From contig NZ_PYWI01000002.1 in assembly GCF_003049575.1 (NCBI RefSeq), positions 1 through 64,000 on the forward strand: a stretch of DNA of 64,000 bases. Reading direction: 5' to 3'. Both the position numbers and the translations under genes were made by a program. The notes below the pieces were generated by a model. It had not been told where the DNA came from. It searched no databases and was given only the letters and a program-made list of their open reading frames with translations. The stretch's first letter is position 1, and each line of letters starts with the position of its first letter. Positions 34,844-44,329 of the stretch are shown piece after piece. The DNA comes from Lysinibacillus parviboronicapiens (GTDB lineage: Bacteria; Bacillota; Bacilli; Bacillales_A; Planococcaceae).

Positions 34844-35605
34844 ATGCTAAAAACTTTAAATTTATCTATTGCTGTTTTAAAGATGTTTACAAAAGAAAAG
34901 CCAACATGGGGCGGCCGCGAATTGGCTATGGAAATGAATATTAATCATACGAATCTATATCGAATTCTTGAAACATTTGAAAATAATGGATTTATTACAA
35001 AAGATCCTATTACAAAAAAATACTCTTTAGGAATTGCTTTATGGGAAATTGGCATGAATATGTATGATTCATTAAATATTGACCAACTTTGTTTGCCAAC
35101 TCTGGAAAAATTAAAAGATACTACGGGCGAAACAGCTATTTTCACAGTTTTACATGGGCTAGAAGCGCTCACTTTACTGAAAGCAGAGCCTTTAAATAAG
35201 GTGAAGTTTTCCGTGTCAAAGGGTAGTAGAACACCACTTTATGTAGGTGCTTCCTATCGCTCGATGCTCGCATACTTGAGTGATGAACAAATTTCTCAAG
35301 TTATTGATGTTCCTTTAGTGGCCTATACAACTAATACATTAACAGATGCGACAAAAATTCGTGCTGAGCTTGCAGCAATCCGAGAGTGCGGCTTTGCAAC
35401 CAGTAATAGCGAATATACAGCAGATGTACTAGCGCTTGCCATGCCAGTTTTTAATAGCGAAGAACAGGTTGTAGGATCAATTACTGTATCTGGCCCAACT
35501 TATCGTTTTACGGAACAACGCATGCCAGAAGTTTTGCAACCATTAACGGCAGCAAAACATGAAATTGAAGGTATCATACGTAAATATCATCTGAATTTTA
35601 ATTAA
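34844..35605 (+). CDS. IclR-family transcription regulator
   Basis: A 253-aa regulator with an N-terminal winged helix (LKTLNLSIAVLKMFTKEKPTWGGRELAMEM, NHTNLYRILETFENNGFI) and a C-terminal effector domain (ETAIFTVLHGLEALTLLK, GASYRSMLAYL, IRECGFATSNSEYTADVLALAMPVF). The ATG at 34844 has AAGGATGAG at the right spacing; 34835 is too close to it. Being inside the island, it most likely senses the imported compound and binds the repeated sites at 28225 and 28368. Confidence 0.92.
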   Translation: MLKTLNLSIAVLKMFTKEKPTWGGRELAMEMNINHTNLYRILETFENNGFITKDPITKKYSLGIALWEIGMNMYDSLNIDQLCLPTLEKLKDTTGETAIFTVLHGLEALTLLKAEPLNKVKFSVSKGSRTPLYVGASYRSMLAYLSDEQISQVIDVPLVAYTTNTLTDATKIRAELAAIRECGFATSNSEYTADVLALAMPVFNSEEQVVGSITVSGPTYRFTEQRMPEVLQPLTAAKHEIEGIIRKYHLNFN

Positions 35606-35616
35606 GGAGTACAACG

Positions 35617-36540
35617 ATGCAACATTTACAAGATATTGCACGAAATATTTTAGCAGGAAATTTGAATGTTCAATCTTCGGAAACACTTGTTATTTTAACG
35701 GATATTCATCAACAAGAAATAGCACAAATTTTTTATGAAGCAGGACTAACAATTACAGAAAATACGATGTTGGTAGTTATGCCGCTTTTGCAAAAATCAG
35801 GACAAGAGCCAATTACAGCTATATCATCGTTGATGGCAAATGTAGATGTTACATTGTGTATTACTTCACACTCATTAACACATACAGTGGCACGTAAAAA
35901 GGCGTGTGAAAACGGTGGGCGAGTAGCGACGATGCCTGGAGTTACAATCACGATGCTAGAACAAGGTGCCCTACATGCAGATGCTCATGAAATTGAAGAA
36001 CTTGTGGAAATATATGTGAATCTACTGAATGTTGCAAAAGATGTAGTCATTATAAAAGATGACCATGAGTTAACTTTTAGTGTAGCAAACCGAAGTGGTA
36101 TCCGTTCGACGGGTATTGTGCGCCATGCAGGCGACTATGGCAATATCCCTTCTGGAGAATCATATATTGCACCTGTTGAAACATCCGCGAATGGTGATAT
36201 TTTAATTGATGGTTCTATTGCAAATATTGGTGTATTAACGGAGCCTTTATTATTAAAAATTCGTAATGGTCGTCTGGAAGATGCAATTGGCCTAGATGGC
36301 GAAAGATTACTGGCTTTGTTAGGACAGGGGAATGGTCGTATCATAGCTGAATTTGGTATTGGCGTAAATAAAAGTGCTATTTTGTGTGGGAATGTGCTGG
36401 AAGATGAAAAAGTATATGGCACCATTCATATTGCATTTGGCAGTAATGTGCCTTTTGGTGGCACGAATGCAGCAGATGTCCATATCGATTGTGTGGTAAA
36501 AAACCCGACAGTATATTTTGATGGTAAACAAGTAATCTAG
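35617..36540 (+). CDS. M29/NicX-like metal-dependent hydrolase
   Basis: A 307-aa protein related to thermophilic aminopeptidases (M29) and to the NicX dioxygenase fold. Likely metal ligands: Glu residues in IPSGESYIAPVE, Glu in AEFGIGVN, His in GTIHIAFGSN and His/Asp in VHIDCVV. It is short for a full M29 aminopeptidase (about 370-410 aa), as is common for this subgroup. The natural reaction, peptide cleavage or ring opening, cannot be decided. Last gene of the rightward operon, followed by a strong terminator. Confidence 0.8.
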   Translation: MQHLQDIARNILAGNLNVQSSETLVILTDIHQQEIAQIFYEAGLTITENTMLVVMPLLQKSGQEPITAISSLMANVDVTLCITSHSLTHTVARKKACENGGRVATMPGVTITMLEQGALHADAHEIEELVEIYVNLLNVAKDVVIIKDDHELTFSVANRSGIRSTGIVRHAGDYGNIPSGESYIAPVETSANGDILIDGSIANIGVLTEPLLLKIRNGRLEDAIGLDGERLLALLGQGNGRIIAEFGIGVNKSAILCGNVLEDEKVYGTIHIAFGSNVPFGGTNAADVHIDCVVKNPTVYFDGKQVI

Positions 36541-36550
36541 ATAATAATTG

Positions 36551-36585
36551 AGCGTGACTTCAAGTATTTTGAAGCACGCTTTTTT
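36551..36585 (+). terminator. Terminator closing the catabolic operon
   Basis: AGCGTGACTTCAA / TTGAAGCACGCT hairpin with a TTTTTT tail, ten bases after the stop. Confidence 0.88.
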
Positions 36586-36924
36586 CAATTGAATGGGCCG
36601 AGGGACGTGGCAAAATCTTATCGGTTGATTGTTGTTACATCATTACACTATAGTAAAATAAATGTATCTCTAATCAATATAAATTGCATAGGCTACGAAA
36701 TGGATAGCACATTTCTCATAGAGCAAAAAACATGTTTCCATAGTATCTCAAATGGGAGGGAGATTCCCCTTCTTTTTTGAAGCAGAAACAGAACATCGAT
36801 TTTATACCATCACGAATGAAGAAGTCACTACTTTTTATTAATAATTTCGACACAGTGTAGGAATTTTAAATGCATTGAAGAGAGTGATGCTTGTGCGACA
36901 TTAAAAGTTTAGGAGTTGACAACA
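36586..36924. other. Intergenic region with no convincing gene
   Basis: A 29-codon frame (36752-36841, FPFFFEAETEHRFYTITNEE) follows GGGAGGG-like sequence only internally and matches nothing I know. The bases before the Nudix gene hold its TAGGAG ribosome site. Nothing else is evident. Confidence 0.35.
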
Positions 36925-37392
36925 GTGTTTTCATTTATAGATTTGAATGGCTACAAAGTAGATTTAAGTTTTACAAGAGGCGAGTTTAAGGTGGAACCTA
37001 AACATGTGCTGGTCTTTTTAAAGCATGAAAATAAGTGGTTATGTACGATTCATAAACGTCGTGGGGTGGAAGTTCCCGGTGGAAAGTTAGAACGTGGCGA
37101 AACATTAGAAGAAGCAGCCGTACGAGAAGTATTTGAGGAAACAGGTGTACACGTGAAAAATCTTAAATGGTTTGCAGAATATGCAGTTCATGATGACATA
37201 TTATTTTGTAAAACAGTCTTCACTGCACAATTTGCAGGTCAAGAGGAAATTGACTTTGATTTAGAAACATCAGGTATGATGTGGTTAACCGATGAAGAGT
37301 TTGCGAATCATCCAAATTTAAGCTTTCATATGAAGGACGAGGGCATGCAGAAAATGCTAGAGGAAGTGAAGCGTAATGACGACAAATGGTGA
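36925..37392 (+). CDS. Nudix hydrolase (YtkD-like nucleoside triphosphatase)
   Basis: A 155-aa Nudix enzyme. The Nudix box is intact: GGKLERGETLEEAAVREVFEETGV (about residues 55-80), with PKHVLVFLKHENKWLC before it, as in B. subtilis YtkD, an oxidised-nucleotide triphosphatase. GTG 36925 follows TAGGAG by nine bases; TTG at 36916 would sit directly on the ribosome site. It overlaps the next hydrolase gene by 17 bases. The exact substrate is inferred from similarity only. Confidence 0.88.
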   Translation: MFSFIDLNGYKVDLSFTRGEFKVEPKHVLVFLKHENKWLCTIHKRRGVEVPGGKLERGETLEEAAVREVFEETGVHVKNLKWFAEYAVHDDILFCKTVFTAQFAGQEEIDFDLETSGMMWLTDEEFANHPNLSFHMKDEGMQKMLEEVKRNDDKW

Positions 37393-38152
37393 AATAGTAG
37401 AAAAGCGTGCGTATCCTTCACCAAACCCTACTATTCGTTTAACGGAAATTACGTATATGTCACAGGGATTACGAGTGAAGGGCTTATTAGCTGAACCAAA
37501 AGCAAGTGGTACATATGATGGCTTTTTATATTTACGAGGTGGCATGCAAAATATTGGCATGGTCAGACCAGCACGAGTGGCCCAGTTTGCTGCACAAGGA
37601 TTCATTGTCTTTGCGCCCTATTATCGTGGTAATAGAGGTGGTGAAGGTAGAGATGAATTTGCTGGTCGGGACCGCTTCGATGCCATATATGGTGTGGATG
37701 TTTTAAAACAATTTTGTAATGATAATATTCATGTTTTTGGCTTTTCACGTGGAGGGATTATGGCACTTTGGACGGCCATTTTACGAAAGGATATTACTTC
37801 TGTGGTCACATGGGCAGGTGTTTCCGATGCAACTGCAACATATTGGGAGCGTACAGATATGCGACGAATGATGAAGCGTGTTATCGGAGGCACACCTAAT
37901 CGTGTACCTGAAGCGTACGATGCAAGGACCCCATTATTTGAAGTTGAACATATTACTGCACCAGTGCTCATTATTCATGGACTACGCGATGAAAATGTTG
38001 ATATTGAACATGCAAGACAACTAGAATTTTATTTAAAGGATGCTCAAAAAAATTATGAGACTTGGTACTACGAAAAGCTAACACATTTTTTCCCTTCGGA
38101 GGTAAATCGATTAGTAGTACGAATGCTGTGCAATTGGATGAAGACACAATAA
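37376..38152 (+). CDS. Prolyl oligopeptidase-family alpha/beta hydrolase (YtmA-like)
   Basis: A 258-aa serine hydrolase. Nucleophile elbow VFGFSRGGIMALW (Ser about residue 124), Asp in HGLRDENVD and His in KLTHFFP complete the triad. The N-terminal RGGMQNIG and PYYRGNRGGEG stretches are typical of the S9 peptidase-like YtmA group in Bacillus, encoded in the same region there. No signal peptide. Coupled to the Nudix gene by overlap. Confidence 0.88.
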   Translation: MTTNGEIVEKRAYPSPNPTIRLTEITYMSQGLRVKGLLAEPKASGTYDGFLYLRGGMQNIGMVRPARVAQFAAQGFIVFAPYYRGNRGGEGRDEFAGRDRFDAIYGVDVLKQFCNDNIHVFGFSRGGIMALWTAILRKDITSVVTWAGVSDATATYWERTDMRRMMKRVIGGTPNRVPEAYDARTPLFEVEHITAPVLIIHGLRDENVDIEHARQLEFYLKDAQKNYETWYYEKLTHFFPSEVNRLVVRMLCNWMKTQ

Positions 38153-38159
38153 ATAGTAT

Positions 38160-38420
38160 GGGGGCTGTCCAAAAAGTAAAAATCGTCGTAGACTTCTTTG
38201 GAAAAGATAGAGCACGAGACCTAACAGGAAGATTATGAGGAACGAAGGCTAAAATTGTCATGTCCTCCTTGACAATTTATCTTGCTGACGCTTCGCTTTC
38301 GTACAAAAAAACATCTTGTTGCTCGGATGTGGCTCGTGCCTTGCCCGCGGAATGCGAAGCGGGTTTTTACCATATAGGAAACGATTGTTATTATTTGAAG
38401 GACTTTTGGGACAGTTCCCT
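38160..38420. repeat. MITE-like element with terminal inverted repeats
   Basis: The left end GGGGGCTGTCCAAAAAGT (38160-38177) and the right end, which reads AGGGAACTGTCCCAAAAGT on the other strand (38402-38420), form imperfect terminal inverted repeats. Inside are a hairpin AAATTGTC/GACAATTT and a CCCGC/GCGGG hairpin. No coding capacity. This form (CTGTCCcAAAAGT ends) is seen as a dispersed repeat in Bacillaceae. It fills the whole 357-base gap. Confidence 0.65.
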
Positions 38421-38509
38421 CTTTTGTAGAAAACTAATGTGTATTTTCAAATTTATAGGAATGATATATAATTCAATTGTAATATATTTACTATTGGAGG
38501 TGTTGTGAA

Positions 38510-39175
38510 ATGAGTTCCATTAATTTGAAAAAGAAAACTGCTAAGCTCGTTTTAGAGAAAAAGAATTTAAAGGGAGTTGTAGCACGTGTTGGAATAGTAC
38601 TAGACATTTCAGGTTCTATGCGTAAGCTTTATCGTCAGGGAGTCGTTCAAGAAGCTGTAGAACGAGTACTTGCAGTCGCGAGTCAGTTTGATGATGACGG
38701 GGCATTGGATGTCTGGGTATATGATAATGAATTTTCAAGATTACCAGCAGTAACAGAAAAAGATTTTGTTGGATATGTTGAGCGTGAAATTCTAAATAAT
38801 GTAGGTGTACATAAATTTGGGCGAAATGATGAGCCACTTGTTATGGAAGATGTTATAAAAAAATATGTGAATGAAGAGCCAAGTCAAGATCCTGTATTTA
38901 TTGTTTTTATTAATGATGGTGGATGTAAGAATGGGATAAAACGCTTCATTGTAGAATCATCTACTAAACCGCTATTTTGGCAGTTTGTAGGTATAGGGGA
39001 TTCGAACTTTGATGTTTTACGTAAACTAGATTCGATGGAGGGGCGCTTCATTGATAACGCCAATTTTTTTCATCTAGATAGTATGGAAACGATAACTGAT
39101 GAACACTTATATGAGCAATTACTTGATGAGTTTCCAATGTGGTTGAAAGGTGCGAAAGAAAAAAGAATTATATAA
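38510..39175 (+). CDS. von Willebrand A domain protein (TerF-like)
   Basis: A 221-aa cytoplasmic vWA protein. The MIDAS motif is DISGSMRKLYRQG (about residue 33) with a later Asp in VFINDGGCKNG; the fold extends to FWQFVGIGDSNFDVLRKLD. The N-terminal INLKKKTAKLVLEKKNL is like the vWA part of tellurium-resistance TerF proteins. No other ter genes are nearby, so the role is unknown. TGGAGGTG precedes the ATG. Its position directly after the MITE-like element suggests a mobile neighbourhood. Confidence 0.85.
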   Translation: MSSINLKKKTAKLVLEKKNLKGVVARVGIVLDISGSMRKLYRQGVVQEAVERVLAVASQFDDDGALDVWVYDNEFSRLPAVTEKDFVGYVEREILNNVGVHKFGRNDEPLVMEDVIKKYVNEEPSQDPVFIVFINDGGCKNGIKRFIVESSTKPLFWQFVGIGDSNFDVLRKLDSMEGRFIDNANFFHLDSMETITDEHLYEQLLDEFPMWLKGAKEKRII

Positions 39176-39341
39176 CCAAGATAAGGTAGCCGTTGAAGCG
39201 AAGAATATCGTCTTTTGAGGCTGCCTTCTATTATGTTCAGTGATAGTAAAAGAAAGATTTTTTACTTCTGCTTTTTATTTAGCTTTCTCTCGTGCTATCA
39301 TTAATTTGTTAGAATTTTCTATTATTAGAAGGGGTGAAGGA

Positions 39342-40172
39342 ATGGAGCAATTACTTGTGGATGTTGGTGGAAGAGATTTGGCCGTTACACTTGATGGGCA
39401 AGGAGACGATACCATTGTATTTTTACACGGCTTAACTGGACATCAGCATAATTTTTATCATTTAGTTCAGTTGTTAAAAGCAGACTTTAAAACGGTATCT
39501 GTGGATTTGGCAGGGCGAGGGGAAAGTGACCCATCAGAAACGAGTTCTGTATTACAACATGCTAAAGATGTATCCATATTACTAGAAAAGCTAGCAATCA
39601 ACGAACCGATAATTATCGGACATTCAATGGGTGCATTTATCACATCGATTATTGCTAGTGAGCATCCACATGTGAAAGGAGTAATTTACTTAGACGGGGC
39701 ATGTAAAATTGACCCTGCACTTAGTGCAATACTACAGCCCTCACTTGGTAGACTGCACAAAACGTATTTGTCTAAGGACCAGTACTTACAAGAAATGCAG
39801 CAATTATATACAATGTTAGGTATCACATGGTCTGAAGAGATTGAGCAAGCGGTGTTGTACGAGGTTGTCGAGATAGATGGTATTTGGAAGAGTAGAATGC
39901 ATGTCCAAAATATAAATGAAGATTTGCAAGGTTTTGCAGATTATGATCCGAAGGCAATAGCAGAAAAAGTTGCGAGTCCTGTGCTTTTAGTGATGGCGAC
40001 CGGTGCAATTGGCCCATTACCTGCATTGTTTGCAGAACCGCTATTTCAAGATACAGTGAACTATACACAAAATATTCAAACGTTTGTAACATCGAGCAAT
40101 CATTATTCCATGGTAGGCGATAAACAGCCAGATATGAATCAGGCTATTTATGATTTTGTGAGATCGTTATAA
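39342..40172 (+). CDS. Alpha/beta hydrolase
   Basis: A 276-aa hydrolase: oxyanion HGLTGHQHN, RGESDPSE, nucleophile elbow GHSMGAFITS (Ser about 93), Asp near ATGAIGPLPALF and His in SSNHYSMVGD. ATG 39342 follows GGGGTGAAGG with good spacing; the longer upstream frame has no ribosome site. Substrate unknown; the sequence resembles esterase/MhpC-like enzymes. It converges with pckA. Confidence 0.85.
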   Translation: MEQLLVDVGGRDLAVTLDGQGDDTIVFLHGLTGHQHNFYHLVQLLKADFKTVSVDLAGRGESDPSETSSVLQHAKDVSILLEKLAINEPIIIGHSMGAFITSIIASEHPHVKGVIYLDGACKIDPALSAILQPSLGRLHKTYLSKDQYLQEMQQLYTMLGITWSEEIEQAVLYEVVEIDGIWKSRMHVQNINEDLQGFADYDPKAIAEKVASPVLLVMATGAIGPLPALFAEPLFQDTVNYTQNIQTFVTSSNHYSMVGDKQPDMNQAIYDFVRSL

Positions 40173-40174
40173 GG

Positions 40175-40207
40175 AAAAAGAGGAGACGAATATATTCGTC
40201 TCCTCTT
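40175..40207 (-). terminator. Terminator of pckA
   Basis: AAGAGGAGACGAA / TTCGTCTCCTCTT with a 4-nt loop; on the minus strand TTTTT follows. A few bases after the stop of the convergent hydrolase gene, which may share it. Confidence 0.9.
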
Positions 40208-40217
40208 GGCGTCTAAC

Positions 40218-41804
40218 TTATTTTAATGGACCACCAAGTTTAGTGATGGCTTCAGATACGTTCGAAAATTTCTTGAAGTTGTCGTTGAATAGGCCAGCAA
40301 GTTCAGCTGCTTTTTTATCATAAGCCGCTTTATCAGCCCATGCTTCGCGTGGGTTAAGCACTTCTGTTGGAACACCTTCAACAGTTGTTGGGATGTGTAA
40401 ACCAAATACAGCATCTTGAATTGTTTCTACGTTGTTTAACTTCCCATCGATTGCAGCGCGTACCATTGTACGAGTGTACGAAAGTTTCATACGACTACCA
40501 GTGCCATATTCGCCACCAGTCCAACCAGTGTTTACAAGGAATACTTGTGCACCGTGCTCATCTATTTTTTGACCTAACATTTCAGCATACACAGTTGCTG
40601 GAAGTGGAAGGAATGGAGAACCGAAGCATGTAGAGAATACTGGTTCTGGTTCTGTTACACCACGTTCTGTACCAGCAAGCTTTGAAGTGAAACCACTTAA
40701 GAAGTGATACATTGCTTGTTCTTTTGTTAATTTACTGATTGGAGGTAATACGCCAAATGCATCAGCTGTTAAGAAGACGATTGTTTTTGGATGACCTGCA
40801 ACAGAAGGGTCAACAATATTTTCGATGTATTGGATCGGATAAGCAACACGAGTATTTTCTGTTAAAGAACCGTCATCATAGTCACATACGCGAGTCTCTG
40901 GATCAACTGCTACGTTTTCTAACACAGAGCCAAAGCGAATAGCACTGTAGATTTCTGGTTCGTTTTCAGCAGAAAGGTTGATTGTTTTTGCATAGCAACC
41001 GCCTTCGATGTTGAATACGCCATTATCAGACCAACCATGTTCATCGTCACCGATTAATTTGCGGTCAGCGTCAGCTGATAATGTTGTTTTACCAGTGCCA
41101 GATAATCCGAAGAATAATGCTACATCGCCAGCTTCACCAACGTTTGCTGAACAATGCATTGACAGGATATTTTGTTCTGGTAATAAGTAGTTCATAATAC
41201 CAAAAATAGATTTTTTCATTTCACCAGCATACTCAGTACCACCGATAAGGATGATTTTCTTTTCAAGAGACACGATGATGAATGTTTCAGAAGATGTGCC
41301 ATCAACTGCAGGATCTGCTTTGAAGTTTGGCGCAGAAATGACTGTGAAGTCAGCAACATGCGAAGCTAATTCTTCTTTTGTTGGACGGATAAATAATTGA
41401 TGAGCGAAAAGGTTGTGCCAAGCGTACTCATTAATTACTTGGATGCTTAGTTGTGAGTCTTTGTCAGCACCCGCATATCCTTTGAATACGAATAATTCGT
41501 CACGTTCTTTTAAATACTTCACAACTTTTACATATAAGTTGTCAAAGACTTCTGACGAAATTGGTTGATTTACTTTACCCCAGTCAATTTTATCTTTTGT
41601 ATCTGCTTCTTCTACCATATATTTATCTTTAGGTGAACGACCAGTGTATTTACCAGTTTCTGCACGCACTGCGCCATCTACTGTTAACATTGCTTCACCA
41701 CGAGATGTAGCTTTTTCAACTAATTGTGGTACTGAAAGTTGAACGTTAATGTTCCCGCCGCTTAATAATTCCTTCAGTTCGTTTGCAATTTCTACTGAAT
41801 TCAT
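40218..41804 (-). CDS. pckA: Phosphoenolpyruvate carboxykinase (ATP)
   Basis: A 528-aa gluconeogenic enzyme converting oxaloacetate and ATP to PEP. The kinase-1a motif [13 protein letters not shown] (about residue 230), [10 protein letters not shown] with the metal Asp, [25 protein letters not shown] for oxaloacetate binding and [14 protein letters not shown] are all present. Full length. The gene faces away from the S-box of metK, as in B. subtilis. Its leader (41805-41860) has a short CTCCC/GGGAG hairpin of unknown meaning. Confidence 0.98.
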   Translation of the reverse strand: MNSVEIANELKELLSGGNINVQLSVPQLVEKATSRGEAMLTVDGAVRAETGKYTGRSPKDKYMVEEADTKDKIDWGKVNQPISSEVFDNLYVKVVKYLKERDELFVFKGYAGADKDSQLSIQVINEYAWHNLFAHQLFIRPTKEELASHVADFTVISAPNFKADPAVDGTSSETFIIVSLEKKIILIGGTEYAGEMKKSIFGIMNYLLPEQNILSMHCSANVGEAGDVALFFGLSGTGKTTLSADADRKLIGDDEHGWSDNGVFNIEGGCYAKTINLSAENEPEIYSAIRFGSVLENVAVDPETRVCDYDDGSLTENTRVAYPIQYIENIVDPSVAGHPKTIVFLTADAFGVLPPISKLTKEQAMYHFLSGFTSKLAGTERGVTEPEPVFSTCFGSPFLPLPATVYAEMLGQKIDEHGAQVFLVNTGWTGGEYGTGSRMKLSYTRTMVRAAIDGKLNNVETIQDAVFGLHIPTTVEGVPTEVLNPREAWADKAAYDKKAAELAGLFNDNFKKFSNVSEAITKLGGPLK

Positions 41805-41960
41805 CGATTAAATACCATCCTTTTTTATAGTATTCCCTTGTGTTCGAGGGAGTATTTCTTAATTTCAAAAATAGTATAACACAATTGCTTAAATAATCTA
41901 TACTAATTCAGAAATTATTTTTGCGATTTTATTACTTTTCAATAAAACGACATAAAACGA

Positions 41961-41989
41961 TTGACAACGTTCGACCTTTTACGTAAGAT
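41961..41989 (+). promoter_or_regulatory. Promoter of the S-box-metK transcript
   Basis: TTGACA (41961-41966), 17-bp spacer, TAAGAT (41984-41989). Transcription should start about ten bases before the riboswitch. Confidence 0.8.
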
Positions 41990-42005
41990 GAGAAATTGAA
42001 CGGAT

Positions 42006-42126
42006 ACTCTTATCCCGAGCTGGTGGAGGGTCAGGCCCTGTGAAACCCGGCAACCTGCATGCATTATTTCACGACATGCGTTGGTGCCAACCTGATGCAA
42101 GGGGACAACCCTTGAACGATAAGAGT
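42006..42126 (+). ncRNA. SAM-I riboswitch (S-box)
   Basis: The conserved S-box core is clear: P1 ACTCTTATC pairs with GATAAGAGT, then GAGCTGGTGGAGGG, TCAGGCCCTGTGAAACCCGGCAACC, GGTGCCAACCTGATGCAAGG. With SAM bound, the downstream terminator forms and metK expression falls. Confidence 0.97.
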
Positions 42127-42145
42127 GAAAGGTTACGAAGTCATT

Positions 42146-42189
42146 ATTCCTTTCCTCATGTAAAGTACACGTGAGAAAAGGATTTTTTT
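42146..42189 (+). terminator. S-box-controlled terminator
   Basis: TCCTTTCCTCATG / CGTGAGAAAAGGA stem followed by TTTTTTT. It is the expression platform of the SAM riboswitch. From here to the metK start no gene is seen. Confidence 0.88.
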
Positions 42190-42381
42190 ATTTGTAAAAA
42201 TGAATGTAAAGGTAAGTATATGCACTTCTTTCCTTATTATAATGACGGATCTTTCTAAATCCTCGTGTTAAAAGCAGCAACGGCTTGAAGTTCAATCCTT
42301 TAGGAGCGAACTTGACATGGGTAATGAGTACCGTATTAATTTCGCAAATACTATTTGTAAGAGTAATAGGAGGAAAACCAA

Positions 42382-43578
42382 ATGACAAACCGTCGACTGT
42401 TTACATCAGAGAGTGTAACAGAAGGACATCCAGATAAAATTTGTGATCAGATTTCGGATGCCATTTTAGATGCAATTTTAGCAGAAGATCCAAATGCACG
42501 TGTAGCGTGTGAAACAACTGTAACAACAGGGTTAGTATTAGTAGCAGGAGAGATTACTACTTCTACTTATGTAGATATTAAAGGCATTGTCCGCGATACA
42601 GTCGCTGAAATCGGCTATACACGTGGAAAATATGGTTTTGATGCTGAAAACTTAGCAGTACTAGTGGCGATTGGTGAGCAGTCACCAGATATTGCACTAG
42701 GTGTTGACCAAGCATTAGAAGCACGTGAAGGCTCTATGACAGATGCAGACATCGAAGCGATTGGAGCGGGTGACCAAGGCTTAATGTTCGGGTATGCTTG
42801 TAACGAAACGCCGGAACTGATGCCATTACCAATTAGTTTAGCGCATAAATTGTCTCGCCGTTTAACAGAAGTACGCAAATCAGGTGAATTAGCATATTTA
42901 CGTCCCGATGGTAAAACACAAGTGACGATTGAATATGATGAAAATAATGTGCCAGTTCGTGTGGATACAATTGTTATTTCAACACAGCATGATGAAGAAG
43001 CAACACTTGAACAAATTCAAGCAGATTTAAAAGAATTAGTAATTGCCCCAGTAGTTCCGAGTGAATTACTTGATGGAAATACGAAATATTTCATCAACCC
43101 AACAGGCCGTTTCGTAATCGGCGGACCAAAAGGTGATGCAGGTCTTACTGGCCGTAAAATCATCGTTGATACATACGGTGGTTATGCTCGTCATGGTGGT
43201 GGCGCATTTTCTGGTAAGGATGCAACAAAAGTCGATCGTTCAGCAGCATATGCAGCACGTTACGTAGCGAAAAACATTGTTGCAGCCGGCTTAGCAGATC
43301 GTGTTGAAGTACAGCTGGCCTATGCTATTGGTGTAGCACAGCCGGTATCTATTGCAGTGGACACGTTTGGTACAGGGAAAGTAAAAGAAGACGAAATCGT
43401 TAAATGGGTGCGTGAACTATTCGATTTACGTCCAGCAGGTATTATTAAAATGCTTGATTTACGTCGCCCAATCTACAAACAAACTGCTGCTTATGGTCAC
43501 TTTGGACGTACAGATTTAAACGTGCCTTGGGAAAATACAGACAAGGCTGATGCATTAAGAGAGAAAGCTAGTCTATAA
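42382..43578 (+). CDS. metK: S-adenosylmethionine synthetase
   Basis: A 398-aa enzyme making SAM from methionine and ATP. Signature blocks: [49 protein letters not shown] and [34 protein letters not shown] precedes the ATG. Feedback control through the upstream S-box is as in other Bacillales. Confidence 0.99.
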   Translation: MTNRRLFTSESVTEGHPDKICDQISDAILDAILAEDPNARVACETTVTTGLVLVAGEITTSTYVDIKGIVRDTVAEIGYTRGKYGFDAENLAVLVAIGEQSPDIALGVDQALEAREGSMTDADIEAIGAGDQGLMFGYACNETPELMPLPISLAHKLSRRLTEVRKSGELAYLRPDGKTQVTIEYDENNVPVRVDTIVISTQHDEEATLEQIQADLKELVIAPVVPSELLDGNTKYFINPTGRFVIGGPKGDAGLTGRKIIVDTYGGYARHGGGAFSGKDATKVDRSAAYAARYVAKNIVAAGLADRVEVQLAYAIGVAQPVSIAVDTFGTGKVKEDEIVKWVRELFDLRPAGIIKMLDLRRPIYKQTAAYGHFGRTDLNVPWENTDKADALREKASL

Positions 43579-43634
43579 GTCGCTTTTCAAAAAAGCATTG
43601 TTATGTTTTCATAAAGATATACTTTCTATTAAAC

Positions 43635-43674
43635 GAAAGGGGACTAAGAATATTTCTTAGACCCCTTCTTTTTC
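43635..43674 (+). terminator. Terminator of metK
   Basis: GAAAGGGGACTAAGAA / TTCTTAGACCCCTTC hairpin with a CTTCTTTTTC tail; it may serve both strands. Confidence 0.88.
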
Positions 43675-43682
43675 ATTAGCAA

Positions 43683-44195
43683 TCATTTTTGCAAGGATTT
43701 GTAATATTGCCCTTTTTCTGCGTATTCGCGAACGATGCGTTCCATATCTTTTATATCTTCGGCATTTAATTCACGGACAACTTTTGCCGGACGTCCTAAT
43801 GCTAAGCTATTAGGAGGAATGACTTTACCTGGAGGTACAAGACTGCCTGCACCAATGAATGCACCCTCTCCGATTTCTGCTCCATCTAAAATAATTGAGC
43901 CCATTCCTATCAAGGCATTTTTTCGAATCGTACAACTATGTAAAGTGACTTGGTGCCCAACTGTTACTTCATCTTCAATAATCAATGGATATTTTGGACT
44001 TTGGTGTAAGCAACAAAGATCTTGTATACTTACACGTTTACCAATAATTGTAGGAGATACATCGCCTCGAATTACAGTATTAAACCATATTGTCGTTTCA
44101 GCACCTATCGTAACGTCGCCAGTAACGGTCGCATAGTCGGCAATAAAAACAGATGGATCGATTGTTGGTGTTTTATCTTTAAAAGGATAGATCAT
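43683..44195 (-). CDS. Gamma-carbonic anhydrase-like protein (YtoA)
   Basis: A 170-aa left-handed beta-helix protein built of hexapeptide repeats (VTGDVTIGAETTIWFNTVIRGD, LIIEDEVTVGHQVTLHSCTIRKNALIGMGSIILDGAEIG). Possible zinc histidines are LHQS, VGHQ and LHSC. It matches B. subtilis YtoA in place and pattern. Carbonic anhydrase activity is proven only for some members; others are acyltransferase-like. Confidence 0.9.
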   Translation of the reverse strand: MIYPFKDKTPTIDPSVFIADYATVTGDVTIGAETTIWFNTVIRGDVSPTIIGKRVSIQDLCCLHQSPKYPLIIEDEVTVGHQVTLHSCTIRKNALIGMGSIILDGAEIGEGAFIGAGSLVPPGKVIPPNSLALGRPAKVVRELNAEDIKDMERIVREYAEKGQYYKSLQK

Positions 44196-44329
44196 AGAAA
44201 TCGCCTCTTTTCTTTCTTTGATGTAGTATTATCGTATCAAATACGCAACTTATTGGAAATATAAAATTAAAATGTGCAAGATATTTAGTTATAATTAATA
44301 TGTAACTATTTTTTAGGAGGACTATGTGA

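Noticed and set aside
42006-42126. S-box acting on pckA
   Set aside because: The riboswitch and its terminator are on the plus strand and point to metK; pckA is transcribed away.
43735-44136. 133-codon frame opposite the carbonic anhydrase-like gene
   Set aside because: It is the antisense of a gene with clear family repeats and has no ribosome site.
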